64,000 nt of DNA from Xanthomonas sontii (GTDB lineage: Bacteria; Pseudomonadota; Gammaproteobacteria; Xanthomonadales; Xanthomonadaceae): NCBI RefSeq assembly GCF_040529055.1, contig NZ_CP132342.1, forward strand, positions 868,001 through 932,000, read 5' to 3'. The notes below the pieces were generated by a model, which worked only from the letters and a program-made list of their open reading frames with translations, did no database searches and was not told the DNA's origin. This document shows, piece after piece, positions 9,398-17,446 of this stretch. Position 1 is the first letter of the stretch. Every line of letters starts with the position of its first letter. The translations under genes were made by a program, and so were the position numbers.

Positions 9398-9520
9398 CCT
9401 TCGCCACTGCGGCGAAGGTCTCGCTCGCAGCCGATGCACCGGCTGCCGTTGCACCGGAGCCCGCGGGCTCGAATTGACGGCGACAACGTCGGGAGCTACT
9501 CCCCTTCTTCGCGCATTCTT
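9398..9520 (-). promoter_or_regulatory. yybP-ykoY-type manganese riboswitch in the terC leader
   Basis: Read on the minus strand, the leader contains GCGAAGAAGGGGAGUAGC, then GUCGCCGUCAAUUCGAGC, and closes with GCGAGACCUUCGCC. GGGGAGUAGC at the 5' side and the G(C)GAGACC loop at the 3' side are the conserved parts of the yybP-ykoY aptamer, and GCGAAG/CUUCGC can form P1. The 3' P1 strand also pairs with the sequence just downstream (CCUUCGCC, GCAGU loop, GGCGAAGG; positions 9398-9418), an alternative hairpin suitable for switching. The element ends about 90 nt before the terC start. No U-tract follows the hairpin, so control may be translational or Rho-dependent. Confidence 0.85.
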
Positions 9521-9566
9521 GCGGCTGCCGGCGGTGCCGTCAATCGGGGCGGCTACAATGGCGTTC

Positions 9567-10748
9567 ATGAATAGTCCCCTGCCCGTAGTCCGCCTCAAGA
9601 ACGCCTGGCGCTCCAGCCATCCTTGGATCTTCCAGAAACTGGTCGAAAAACCCGCCGCCAAGCCCAAGCCGGGCGCGCTGGTGGACGTGGTCGGGGTGGA
9701 CGGCGACTGGATCGGCCGCGGCTTCTACAACGGCCACTCGCGCATCGCCGTGCGCATCCTCGAGACCCACCCCGACATCGCGGTCGACGAGTCCTGGTTC
9801 GCGCGCAAGATCGCCGAGGCGGTGTCGCTGCGCCGTGACGTGCTCAAGCTGGACGCGATCAGCGATGCCTGGCGCGTGGTGCATGCCGAGGGCGACGGCC
9901 TGTCCGGCCTGGTGGTGGACCGCTACGGCGACCTGCTGGTGGTGGAATTCTTCAGCGCCGGCATGTTCCGCCACCGCGAGTGGATCTACGCCGCGCTGCG
10001 CGCGCAGTTCCCCGGCGCGCGCTTCTACAGCTTCGCCGAAGAGCACGTGCAGAAGCAGGAGAGCTTCGACTACCGGCCGGTGTCCAGCAGCGGCGAGCGC
10101 CCGGAGCCGGCGATCATCAGCGAGTACGGCGTGCGCTTCCGCGCCGATCCGGCCGGCGCGCACAAGACCGGCTTCTTCGCCGACCAGCGCGAGAACCGCC
10201 AGTGGCTGAGCCAGCAGGTGGAGGGCAAGCGCGTGCTCGACCTGTGCTGCAACACCGGCGGCTTCGCGGTGTACGCCAAGGTCCGCGGCGCCAGCGAGGT
10301 GGTCGGTGTGGACATCGACGAGGACGTGATCGAGATCGCCAAGGGCAACGCCCGCCTCAACGACGTGCGCCCCAAGTTCGTGCAGGCCGACATCTTCCCG
10401 TACCTGCGCGATGCCGCCGCCCGCGGCGACCAGTACGACGTGGTGATCCTGGACCCGGCCAAGATGACCCGCGACCGCGACCAGGTGATCCCGGCGCTGA
10501 AGAAGTACCTGGACATGAACAAGCTGGCGCTGGGCGTGGTCGCCCCGGGCGGCCTGTTCGCCACCTTCTCCTGCACCGGCCTGGTCGCCGAGCACGAGTT
10601 CCTGGACATGCTGCGCCGCGCCGCTTATTTCTCCGGCCGCACCATCCAGATCCTGAAGGTGGCCGGCGCCGGCGCCGACCACCCGTTCATGGCCCACGTG
10701 CAGGAATCGCGCTACCTCAAGGCGGTGTTCTGCCGCGTGCTGGACTAG
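9567..10748 (+). CDS. RlmI-like class I rRNA methyltransferase
   Basis: A 393-residue SAM-dependent methyltransferase of the RlmI/YccW type, which methylates a cytosine of 23S rRNA at C5. The N-terminal PUA-like region begins RLKNAWRSSHPWIF; the Rossmann part has VLDLCCNTGGFAVYAK (SAM loop), VVGVDIDEDVIEIAKGN, ILDPAKM (motif IV) and TFSCTGLV (motif VI with the catalytic-type Cys). An alternative ATG lies 9 bp upstream (MAFMNSP). Its promoter must share the short interval with the divergent terC riboswitch. The exact nucleotide modified in this organism is inferred from the family. Confidence 0.88.
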   Translation: MNSPLPVVRLKNAWRSSHPWIFQKLVEKPAAKPKPGALVDVVGVDGDWIGRGFYNGHSRIAVRILETHPDIAVDESWFARKIAEAVSLRRDVLKLDAISDAWRVVHAEGDGLSGLVVDRYGDLLVVEFFSAGMFRHREWIYAALRAQFPGARFYSFAEEHVQKQESFDYRPVSSSGERPEPAIISEYGVRFRADPAGAHKTGFFADQRENRQWLSQQVEGKRVLDLCCNTGGFAVYAKVRGASEVVGVDIDEDVIEIAKGNARLNDVRPKFVQADIFPYLRDAAARGDQYDVVILDPAKMTRDRDQVIPALKKYLDMNKLALGVVAPGGLFATFSCTGLVAEHEFLDMLRRAAYFSGRTIQILKVAGAGADHPFMAHVQESRYLKAVFCRVLD

Positions 10749-10758
10749 CGCACCGCGC

Positions 10759-11442
10759 ATGCGCAAGGCCGAGCGTCTGTTCCAGCTGGTCAACCTGATC
10801 CGGGTGCGCCAGCCGGTGACGGCCGCCGTGCTCGCCGCCGAGCTGGGCCTGTCGGTGCGCAGCATCTACCGCTACCTCGACGATCTCTCGCTCGGCGGCA
10901 TTCCGGTCTACGGCGAGGCGGGCGTCGGCTATCGCCTGGATCCGCAGTTCGCGTTGCCGCCGCTGGCGCTGTCGCGCGAGGAGGTCGAGGCCTTGCACCT
11001 GGCGGTTGAGATGCTCGCCTGCAGCGGCGGCGGTCATCTGCAGCCGGCCGCGCGCGCCTTGTTGCACAAGCTGCAGGCCGCCATGCCCGCGCCGGCGCCC
11101 ACGCCGCGGGTGGCGCGTGCGTTGCGCGCCGAGCCGGTGGCCTTGCCGTGCTGGCAGGCGCTGCACGCCGCCATCGCGCAGCGCCGGAGCGTGCGCCTGC
11201 GCTATCGCAGCCTGCAGGGCGAAACCAGCGAGCGCGCGGTGCTGCCGCTGGGGCTGTTCCACTGGGGACAGCACTGGACGCTGGGCGGCTGGTGCGGGTT
11301 GCGCGCCGCGTATCGCGATTTCCGCCTGGATCGGATCGAGGCGGTGCAGGCCTGCGCGGCGCCGCTTCCGGTCCCGGCACACGTGGCGCTGGACGCGTAT
11401 CTCCAGCACCAACGCGCAGCCTGGGCGCAGCGCGGGCACTGA
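10759..11442 (+). CDS. YafY-type HTH/WYL-domain transcriptional regulator
   Basis: A 227-residue DNA-binding regulator. Residues about 1-60 form an HTH_11-type winged helix (MRKAERLFQLVNLIR, then LAAELGLSVRSIYRYLDDL), followed by GIPVYGEAGVGYRL typical of the wing. The WYL domain is about 130-205 (RRSVRLRYRSLQGE, LPLGLFHWGQHWTLGGWC, DFRLDRIEAV). WYL domains bind nucleic-acid or small-molecule ligands. It begins 10 bp after the methyltransferase gene and 59 bp before a small antibiotic-biosynthesis-monooxygenase-type gene, a common partner of YafY regulators, which it probably controls. Confidence 0.9.
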   Translation: MRKAERLFQLVNLIRVRQPVTAAVLAAELGLSVRSIYRYLDDLSLGGIPVYGEAGVGYRLDPQFALPPLALSREEVEALHLAVEMLACSGGGHLQPAARALLHKLQAAMPAPAPTPRVARALRAEPVALPCWQALHAAIAQRRSVRLRYRSLQGETSERAVLPLGLFHWGQHWTLGGWCGLRAAYRDFRLDRIEAVQACAAPLPVPAHVALDAYLQHQRAAWAQRGH

Positions 11443-11501
11443 CACCCCGGTGTCAGCAGGGCCGCCGCAGACTGCCGGCTCCTTCACTCCGGAATGCCCG
11501 C

Positions 11502-11804
11502 ATGTCCCACCCCAACTGCGTCCTCGAACTGGCCGTGTTCACCGTCAAGCCCGCTGCGCGCGAGCGCATGCCGGCGCTGCGCCAGCAGCTGCGCGCGGTG
11601 CTCGCCGATTTTCCCGGCCTGCTCGATTACCGTGCGTATGCGCCGCTGGATGGCGACGACCAGTTCGTCGACATCGCATATTGGCGCGACCTGGCCAGCG
11701 CGCAGGCGGCTGCCGAGGCCTTCGCCAGCGGCGATGCCCGCTTCGCGCCCTATGCCGCGGCCATCGCCGAACTGCAGGTGATGCGGCACCTGGCGCCCGC
11801 CTGA
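11502..11804 (+). CDS. Small ABM-fold (antibiotic biosynthesis monooxygenase-like) protein
   Basis: A 100-residue protein with the ferredoxin-like pattern of ABM/dimeric alpha-beta barrel proteins: LELAVFTVKPAARERMPALR, then DFPGLLDYRAYAPLDGDD, FVDIAYWRDLASAQAAAEAF and the terminal YAAAIAELQVMRHL. Such proteins dimerise and either oxidise quinol-like aromatics without cofactor or act as stress-response proteins. It follows the WYL regulator closely and is likely its target. There is no signal peptide. The family assignment is from pattern only, and the substrate is unknown. Confidence 0.8.
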   Translation: MSHPNCVLELAVFTVKPAARERMPALRQQLRAVLADFPGLLDYRAYAPLDGDDQFVDIAYWRDLASAQAAAEAFASGDARFAPYAAAIAELQVMRHLAPA

Positions 11805-11926
11805 GCGTGCGGAGTGCGCCATCGCGCCGGCCGCGACTAAGATCGGCCGATGGTTCTCTCGAACGCACGCATGAAGCAGCCCGCCTCGCCCGGTGCGAGG
11901 GTGTGGTCGGTCGCCGCACTCGCTGC

Positions 11927-13084
11927 ATGAAGATCGTCATCGCCCCGGACGCGTTCAAGGAAAGCCTGTCCGCGGCGGAGGCGGCCGCGCAGATTGCGGC
12001 CGGCTTCCGCAGCGTGTTCCCGGAGGCGCAGTACGTGCTGCTGCCGTTCGCCGACGGCGGCGAGGGCACGGTGGACGCGCTGGTCGCCGCTGGCGGTGGG
12101 CGCCGGGTCGCCTGCACGGTGACCGGGCCGCTGGGCGCGCCGGTCGCCGCGCAGTTCGGCCTGAGCGAGGACGGCGGCACCGCCCTGATCGAGATGGCCG
12201 CGGCCAGCGGGCTGATGCTGGTGCCGCCGCAACAGCGCGATCCATGCCTGACCGGCACCCGCGGCGTCGGCGAACTGATCCTGGCCGCGCTGGATGCCGG
12301 CGCGCGCCGGCTGCTGATCGGCATCGGCGGCAGCGCCAGCAACGACGGCGGCGCCGGCATGGCGCAGGCCCTGGGCGTGCGCCTGCTGGACGCGCACGGC
12401 CGCGACCTGGCCGCCGGCGGCGCGGCGCTGGGCGCGCTGGCGCGCATCGAACCGGACGGCCTGGACCCGCGACTGCGCGACTGCACCATTGAGGTCGCCT
12501 GCGATGTCGACAACCCGCTGATCGGGCCGAGCGGCGCCTCGGCGGTGTTCGGGCCGCAGAAAGGCGCCACGCCGGCGATGGTCGCGCAGCTCGATGCCGG
12601 GTTGCAGCACTACGCCGAGGCGATCGAACGCACCTTGGGCGTGGCGGTGGCGCAACTGCCCGGCGCCGGCGCGGGCGGCGGCATCGGCGCGGCCCTGCTC
12701 GCCTTCCTCGGCGCGCGGCTGCGCCCGGGCGTGGAGATCGTCGCGCAGGCGCTGGGGCTGGAAGCGCACCTGGCCGGCGCCGATCTGCTGGTCACCGGCG
12801 AAGGCCGCCTGGACGGGCAGAGCGCGCAGGGCAAGGTGCCGGTCGGCCTCGCCCGCATCGCCCGACGCCACGGTGTGCCGGTGCTGGCCATCGCCGGCGG
12901 CCTGGGCGAGGGCGCGGCGGATCTGCAGGCGCAGGGGATCGACGCGCTGTTCGGCGCGGTGCAACGCGTGTCCACGCGCGAGGCCGCGCTGGCCGACGCC
13001 GCCGACGCCCTGCGCCAGGCCGCGCGCAACGTGGCCGCGGCGATCGCCCTGGGCCAGCGCCTCGGCGGCTCCCGGGCGCAATAG
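11927..13084 (+). CDS. Glycerate kinase (GarK/GlxK type)
   Basis: A 385-residue kinase of the bacterial glycerate kinase family (PF02595). The N-terminus MKIVIAPDAFKESLSAAEAA is the family signature; further matches are LLPFADGGEGTVDAL, GPLGAPV, LIGIGGSASNDGGAGMAQAL, DVDNPLIGPSGASAVFGPQKGA and LLVTGEGRLDGQSAQGKVP. The enzyme phosphorylates D-glycerate to 2- or 3-phosphoglycerate, joining glyoxylate/glycerate metabolism to glycolysis. Full length for the family. No other glycerate-pathway gene (tartronate semialdehyde reductase, hydroxypyruvate isomerase) is adjacent. It is followed by the repeat array. Confidence 0.93.
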   Translation: MKIVIAPDAFKESLSAAEAAAQIAAGFRSVFPEAQYVLLPFADGGEGTVDALVAAGGGRRVACTVTGPLGAPVAAQFGLSEDGGTALIEMAAASGLMLVPPQQRDPCLTGTRGVGELILAALDAGARRLLIGIGGSASNDGGAGMAQALGVRLLDAHGRDLAAGGAALGALARIEPDGLDPRLRDCTIEVACDVDNPLIGPSGASAVFGPQKGATPAMVAQLDAGLQHYAEAIERTLGVAVAQLPGAGAGGGIGAALLAFLGARLRPGVEIVAQALGLEAHLAGADLLVTGEGRLDGQSAQGKVPVGLARIARRHGVPVLAIAGGLGEGAADLQAQGIDALFGAVQRVSTREAALADAADALRQAARNVAAAIALGQRLGGSRAQ

Positions 13085-13130
13085 CGGCGCTCGGCTTGGG
13101 CGGCGCGCTGCAGCCGCGGCGTTGGGAATC

Positions 13131-13737
13131 CCGTGTGGGAGGGACTTCAGTCCCGACGCGGTGACTGGTGATTGCCGCAGGGCCCCGCGAGGCCGTTGCC
13201 CCGCGCGTCGCGGCTGAAGCCGCTCCCACATGTGGGCATGTCGCCAGCGGATGCGCCACGTGCAGGCATGCCTTGTGGGAGGGATTTCAGTCCGGACCCG
13301 ATGACCGGTGGTTACCGCAGGGCCCCGCGAGGCGGCTGCCCCGCGCGTCGCGGCTGAAGCCGCTCCCACATGTGGGTATGTCGCCAGCGGATGCGCCACG
13401 CGCAGGCAAGCCTTGTGGGGGGGACTTCAGTCCCGACGCGATGACCGGTAGTTACCGCAGGACCCCGCGAGGCGGCTGCCCCGTGCGTCGCGGCTGAAGC
13501 CGCTCCCACGCGTGGGTATGTCGCCAGCGGATGCGCCACGTGCAGGCAAGCCTTGTGGGAGGGACTTCAGTCCCGACGCGGTGACCGGTGGTTACCGCAG
13601 GACCCCGCGAGGCTGCCCCGCGTGTCGCGGCTGAAGCCGCTCCCACACGTGCGTATGTCGCCAGCGGATGCGCCACGTGCACGCGCAGGCAAGCCCTGTG
13701 GGAGGGACTTCAGTCCCGACGCGACGACTGTCGGCTG
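13131..13737. repeat. Tandem array, about 4.3 copies of a 140-bp unit
   Basis: The hallmark TTCAGTCCC recurs at 13146, 13286, 13426, 13566 and 13709, giving spacings of 140, 140, 140 and 143 bp. Each unit holds two palindromes: TGTGGGAGGGACTTCAGTCC and GTCGCGGCTGAAGCCGCTCC, joined by GTGACCGGTGGTTACCGCAG and ATGTCGCCAGCGGATGCGCC. Copies differ by a few substitutions and small indels. No coding pattern is credible in either strand. The region from 13085 to 13928 holds nothing else except a possible promoter before the DUF2628-like gene. Confidence 0.92.
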
Positions 13738-13928
13738 CCGCAATGCTGGCAGGGAAGCCTGTCCCCAAGCCAGGCCTGACGTCGGCGCGCGCCCGCTGCG
13801 ACCAATCCCGAATCCCCAATCCCAACCCCCCAGGGACCGCACCAAACTGGTGCGGGAGCCGCGCCCATTTGGCGCGCGCTGCCCCGTTCAGGTAGACTGA
13901 AAACGTTTACAACACGGATTCTAACGCC

Positions 13929-14330
13929 ATGGAAACCCCCAATCTCCCGCAACGTGCGCCGCTCAGCCCGAAGTGGCAGTTCCGCTTCGACTTCTTCGAC
14001 CGTTACGGTGCCCCGTCCACGCCCGAGTACAAGGCCGCGTTCAAGGCACTGCCGTTCATGGAACGGTTGAAGATCAACATGAACTTCTTCGCCCTGTTCT
14101 TCGGCTTCATCTACTTCTTCATCCTCGGCATGTGGCGCAAGGCGCTGGGGCTGATCGGCATCTGGCTGGCGCTGGCTGTGGTCGCGGCGTTCCTCCCCGA
14201 GGCGATCGGCCGCGGCCTGGGCATCGCCTACTCGCTGCTGGTCGGCATGGCCGCCAACTACGCCTACTACCTGGACCAGCGCAAGGGCAGCGTCAGCTGG
14301 AACCCGTTCGAAGGCGTGCGTTGGTGGTAA
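13929..14330 (+). CDS. DUF2628-family small membrane protein
   Basis: A 133-residue protein with an amphipathic N-terminus (KWQFRFDFFDRYGAP) and three hydrophobic segments: about 54-67, 72-92 and 97-115. The pattern FFALFFGFIYFFILGMWRKA followed by a short helix pair is typical of DUF2628 inner-membrane proteins, whose function is not known. It stands alone after the repeat array and is convergent with the following gene. An AT-richer stretch (GAAAACGTTTACAACACGG) just upstream may be its promoter. Confidence 0.8.
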   Translation: METPNLPQRAPLSPKWQFRFDFFDRYGAPSTPEYKAAFKALPFMERLKINMNFFALFFGFIYFFILGMWRKALGLIGIWLALAVVAAFLPEAIGRGLGIAYSLLVGMAANYAYYLDQRKGSVSWNPFEGVRWW

Positions 14331-14375
14331 GCGTCGGGCACGGCGGCGCGCAGGTGCGACACGCCGCCCCCGCGC

Positions 14376-15101
14376 TCAGCGCTTGCGCTTCCAGAACTGC
14401 CAGGCCGGTGCCGGCTTCGGCGTGACCGCCGCGGCCTGCGCCGGGGCCAGCTGGCCCTGAATGCCGGTCAGCCGCGCCTGCGCATCGAATGCCAGGACGA
14501 TGCGGGTGTTGCCGCGCGTCGCCACGGTCTGCGCGGCGTCGCGCTGCAGGGCATAGCCCTGATCGGCCAGGAAGCCGTCGGTCATGGCCCGGTGGTCGAG
14601 TTCGAACTGCATCGGCAATTCGCCGAGCAGGCGCAGCACGCGGGCGTCGTCGCACGGCGCGAAGACCGCGGCCGGTACGTCCTCGAGCAGGAAGAACAGC
14701 GCGCCGCCGTCGTACGGCGCGCGGTAGTAGCAGCGCCCGCGCAGGGCACCGGCGAGCAGGGCGATCTGGTGGCCGCCGTCCTCGCCCAGCGCCGAAGACG
14801 GCGCGGCCAGTTCGGCGATGCCCTCGCGCTCGCCGTGCGCACGTAGCGCATTGGCATCGGCCAGCAGGGCCGGTGGCAGGTTGCTGGCGGTGTTGGCCCA
14901 GGCCCACAGCCAGCTGGCGCTGGCTTCTGCGGCGGTGCCCAGCAATTGAATCGGGAACTGCAGGTCCTCGCCGAAGTACACCTGGCCCGCGCCCAGGTCC
15001 ACGCGCCAGTCGCGTCCGTCCAGCACGTCCGCCAGCGCCAACTGCCGGGCGTAGGCGTTGCCGATGTGCCGTGCCAGCGCTGCCTGGAACGCCGGGCTCA
15101 T
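14376..15101 (-). CDS. Uncharacterised DUF6882-like protein
   Basis: A 241-residue cytoplasmic protein without signal peptide or membrane segments. The layout [20 protein letters not shown], then WRVDLGAGQVYFG, FPIQLLGTAAEASASWLWAW and ADANALRAHGE resembles the DUF6882 family, in which FxxQxLG.....SWLWAWAN is characteristic. The C-terminal tail (PAPAWQFWKRKR) is basic. Its start overlaps the stop of the upstream permease gene by four bases (ATGA), so the two are translationally coupled. The function is unknown. Confidence 0.8.
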   Translation of the reverse strand: MSPAFQAALARHIGNAYARQLALADVLDGRDWRVDLGAGQVYFGEDLQFPIQLLGTAAEASASWLWAWANTASNLPPALLADANALRAHGEREGIAELAAPSSALGEDGGHQIALLAGALRGRCYYRAPYDGGALFFLLEDVPAAVFAPCDDARVLRLLGELPMQFELDHRAMTDGFLADQGYALQRDAAQTVATRGNTRIVLAFDAQARLTGIQGQLAPAQAAAVTPKPAPAWQFWKRKR

Positions 15102-16543
15102 CGCGGCGTCTGCGGCGCGCGCTGCAGCAGGCTGTTGCGGCGGCCGTACAGCAGGTAGGCGAGCACGCCCAGCGCGTTCCACAGCCCGAACCAGATCTGC
15201 GTGGTATGCGGCAGGCTCCAGAACAGGTACAGGCAGCCACCGATCGCCAGCGGCCCGACCACCCATGCCAGTGGCGTGCGGAAGGTGCGGGCGCGGCCGG
15301 GTTCGCGGCGGCGCAGGACCAGCATGCACGCGGCCACGGCGATGAAGGCGGCCAGGGTGCCGGCATTGGCCAGCGCGGCGATCTCGTCCAGCCTCGCCAC
15401 GCCGGCCAGCGCCGCCACCAGCACCGCGGTGAACAGCGTGGTCGCCACTGGCGTGCCGGTACGCGCGTTGACCTTGGACAGCCCGCGCGGCAGCAGGCCG
15501 TCGCGCGACATCACGAAGAAGATCCGGCTCTGTCCGTACAGGAACGCCAGCAGCACGGTGGGCAGCGCGATCACCGCGACCACGCCGATCGCCGCCGCCG
15601 CCTTGCCGTGGCCGAGTTCGCGCAGGATCAGCGCCAGCGGCTCGGCGCTGGCGCCGAACACGTCGTAGCGCATCGCGCCGACCGCGGCCAGCGCCACCAG
15701 GATGTAGATCAGGGTGCAGCCGATCATCGAGCCGACGATGCCGATCGCCAGGTCGCGCTTGGGGTTCTTGGTTTCCTCGGCGGCGGTGGAGATCGCATCG
15801 AAGCCGTAGAAGGCGAAGAAGATGATCGCCGCCGCCGCCATGACCCCGTGCGCGACGCCGTCGGCGCCGACCGTCTTGGGGAAACCGTAGGGCATGAACG
15901 GGTGCAGATTGGCGCTCTGGAACGCCGGCAGCGCCACCGCCACGAAGATGCCCAGGGCGATCAGCTTCAGCACCACCAGCACCGCGTTGAGCGTGGCGCT
16001 CTCCTTGGTGCCGGCCATCAGCAGGCCGGCCACGGCGAAGGTGATCAGCACCGCCGGCAGGTTGACGATGCCGCCGGCATGCGGCCCCGCGGTCAGCGCC
16101 GCCGGCAGGTTCAGGTCCATGCCGGTCTGCGCACTGGCCCAGTGCAGGAAGCCGACGAAGTAGCCGGACCAGCCCACCGCCACCGTGCTGACCACCAGCG
16201 AGTACTCCAGGATCAGGCTCCAGCCCACCACCCAGGCGATCGCTTCGCCCAGCGCGACGTAACTGTAGGTGTAGGCGCTGCCGGCGGCCGGCATCATCGT
16301 CGCCATCTCCGCATAGGCCAGCGCGGCGCAGGCGCAGATCGCCCCGGCCACCGCGAACGACACCAGCACCGCCGGCCCGGCCAGCTGCGCGCCGACGCCG
16401 ATCAAGGTGTAGATGCCGGTGCCGACGATCGCGCCGATGCCCAGCGCCACCAGATGCGGCCAGCTCAGCGAGGGCACCAGCCGGCGGCCGGCCTCGTGGA
16501 CGGTGACCAGGTCGAGCGACTTGCGCCGGAACAGGAACGACAT
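15098..16543 (-). CDS. APC-superfamily amino acid permease
   Basis: A 481-residue inner-membrane transporter with about 12-13 hydrophobic helices. The family signature is at TM1, [19 protein letters not shown], preceded by the cytoplasmic [14 protein letters not shown]; other matches are [19 protein letters not shown] (TM3 region), [20 protein letters not shown] and ILRRREP-like cytoplasmic segments. This pattern is closest to the cationic amino acid transporter (YfnA/CAT-like) group, which imports basic or other amino acids by proton coupling; substrate is inferred. ATG at [11 protein letters not shown] is used. It is the first gene of a two-gene unit with a DUF6882-like protein. Confidence 0.9.
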   Translation of the reverse strand: MSFLFRRKSLDLVTVHEAGRRLVPSLSWPHLVALGIGAIVGTGIYTLIGVGAQLAGPAVLVSFAVAGAICACAALAYAEMATMMPAAGSAYTYSYVALGEAIAWVVGWSLILEYSLVVSTVAVGWSGYFVGFLHWASAQTGMDLNLPAALTAGPHAGGIVNLPAVLITFAVAGLLMAGTKESATLNAVLVVLKLIALGIFVAVALPAFQSANLHPFMPYGFPKTVGADGVAHGVMAAAAIIFFAFYGFDAISTAAEETKNPKRDLAIGIVGSMIGCTLIYILVALAAVGAMRYDVFGASAEPLALILRELGHGKAAAAIGVVAVIALPTVLLAFLYGQSRIFFVMSRDGLLPRGLSKVNARTGTPVATTLFTAVLVAALAGVARLDEIAALANAGTLAAFIAVAACMLVLRRREPGRARTFRTPLAWVVGPLAIGGCLYLFWSLPHTTQIWFGLWNALGVLAYLLYGRRNSLLQRAPQTPR

Positions 16544-16698
16544 GCGGGCCTCGGGGTGCGGAAGTGACAAGCCCGGCAGTGTCGCCGAATGCGGTGCAGC
16601 AAAGCTATGCCTGCGGCGCGGTATGGCACGGCGCTTGTGGAGGTCGATGCGAAGCGCAAGTCCGGCCTTATCGAGCGGAGACCGCTCGCTCTCTGTCT

Positions 16699-16766
16699 CG
16701 TAGCAGCGGCGTCAGCCGCGACGGACGTCATCGGGAAAGCCCGTCGCGGCTGAAGCCGCTTCTACG
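16699..16766. repeat. Dispersed palindrome (CGGCTTCAGCCGCGACGGG family)
   Basis: CGTAGCAGCGGCGTCAGCCG with its mirror CGGCTGAAGCCGCTTCTACG and a CATCGGGAAAGC centre. It lies between the 5' end of the permease gene and the 3' end of the response-regulator gene and could act as a terminator-like hairpin. Confidence 0.8.
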
Positions 16767-16828
16767 GAATACCGGTGCGTCAGGACCTGTTCCGCCGCGC
16801 CCGGCAATCGTGGGTTCTCGCAACCGAC

Positions 16829-17446
16829 CTACCGCCCCAGCCGCTCCGCCAGCCGCACCAGCTCGGCCAGCGAACCGACCTCCAGCTTGCGCATCGCATT
16901 GCCGCGGCGCACCTTCACCGTGATCTCGCTGAGCTGCAGCCGCGCCGCCACCTGCTTGTTCAACAGGCCCTGCACCACCAGCTCCACCACCTCGCGTTCG
17001 CCGGCGCTGAGCCGCGCCCAGCGCGCCTGCAGTTCCGCCTGCGCCGCATCGGCGGCGCGGCGCGCGCGGTCGCGGGCGATGCCCTGGCCGATCGCGTCGA
17101 GCAGGTCCTGGTCGCGGAACGGCTTGGTCAGGAACTCGATCGCGCCGTTCTTCATCGCTTCCACGCTCATAGGGATGTCGCCGTGGCCGGTGATGAAGAT
17201 GGTCGGCAGCGCCAGCCCGGCCTCGTGCATGTTGCGGTGGAAATCCATGCCGCTCTGCCCGGGCATGCGGATGTCCAGCACCAGGCAGCTCGGCGCGTCG
17301 GCGCGCGGATGCGCCAGGAAGTCGCGGGTCGAGGCGAAGGCGTGCACCTGAAGGTCCACCGAGGCGAACAGGTCTTCCAGCGCGGCGCGGATCGAGGCGT
17401 CGTCGTCGATCAGGTACACCACCGGGCGTACGGTCGCGTCATTCAT
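16829..17446 (-). CDS. FixJ/NarL-type response regulator
   Basis: A 205-residue two-component regulator. The receiver domain (about 8-122) has the acidic pocket LIDDD, the phospho-acceptor Asp58 in LVLDIRMPG, the Thr in IFITGHGD and the Lys in EFLTKPFRD. A linker (120-140) leads to a LuxR-type helix-turn-helix (about 140-200: LSAGEREVVELVVQGLLNKQ and LSEITVKVRRGN). This arrangement is of the FixJ type. It overlaps the sensor kinase gene by ATGA, so the two proteins are made together. Its targets are unknown, although the downstream permease operon is a candidate neighbour. Confidence 0.93.
   Translation of the reverse strand: MNDATVRPVVYLIDDDASIRAALEDLFASVDLQVHAFASTRDFLAHPRADAPSCLVLDIRMPGQSGMDFHRNMHEAGLALPTIFITGHGDIPMSVEAMKNGAIEFLTKPFRDQDLLDAIGQGIARDRARRAADAAQAELQARWARLSAGEREVVELVVQGLLNKQVAARLQLSEITVKVRRGNAMRKLEVGSLAELVRLAERLGR

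Noticed and set aside
13131..13737. CRISPR array
   Set aside because: Units are 140 bp, nearly identical throughout, with no short repeats separated by unique spacers and no cas genes nearby.
14489..16567. A 692-codon frame opposite the permease
   Set aside because: It is an Arg/Gln/His-rich mirror of a multispanning transporter gene with complete family motifs.
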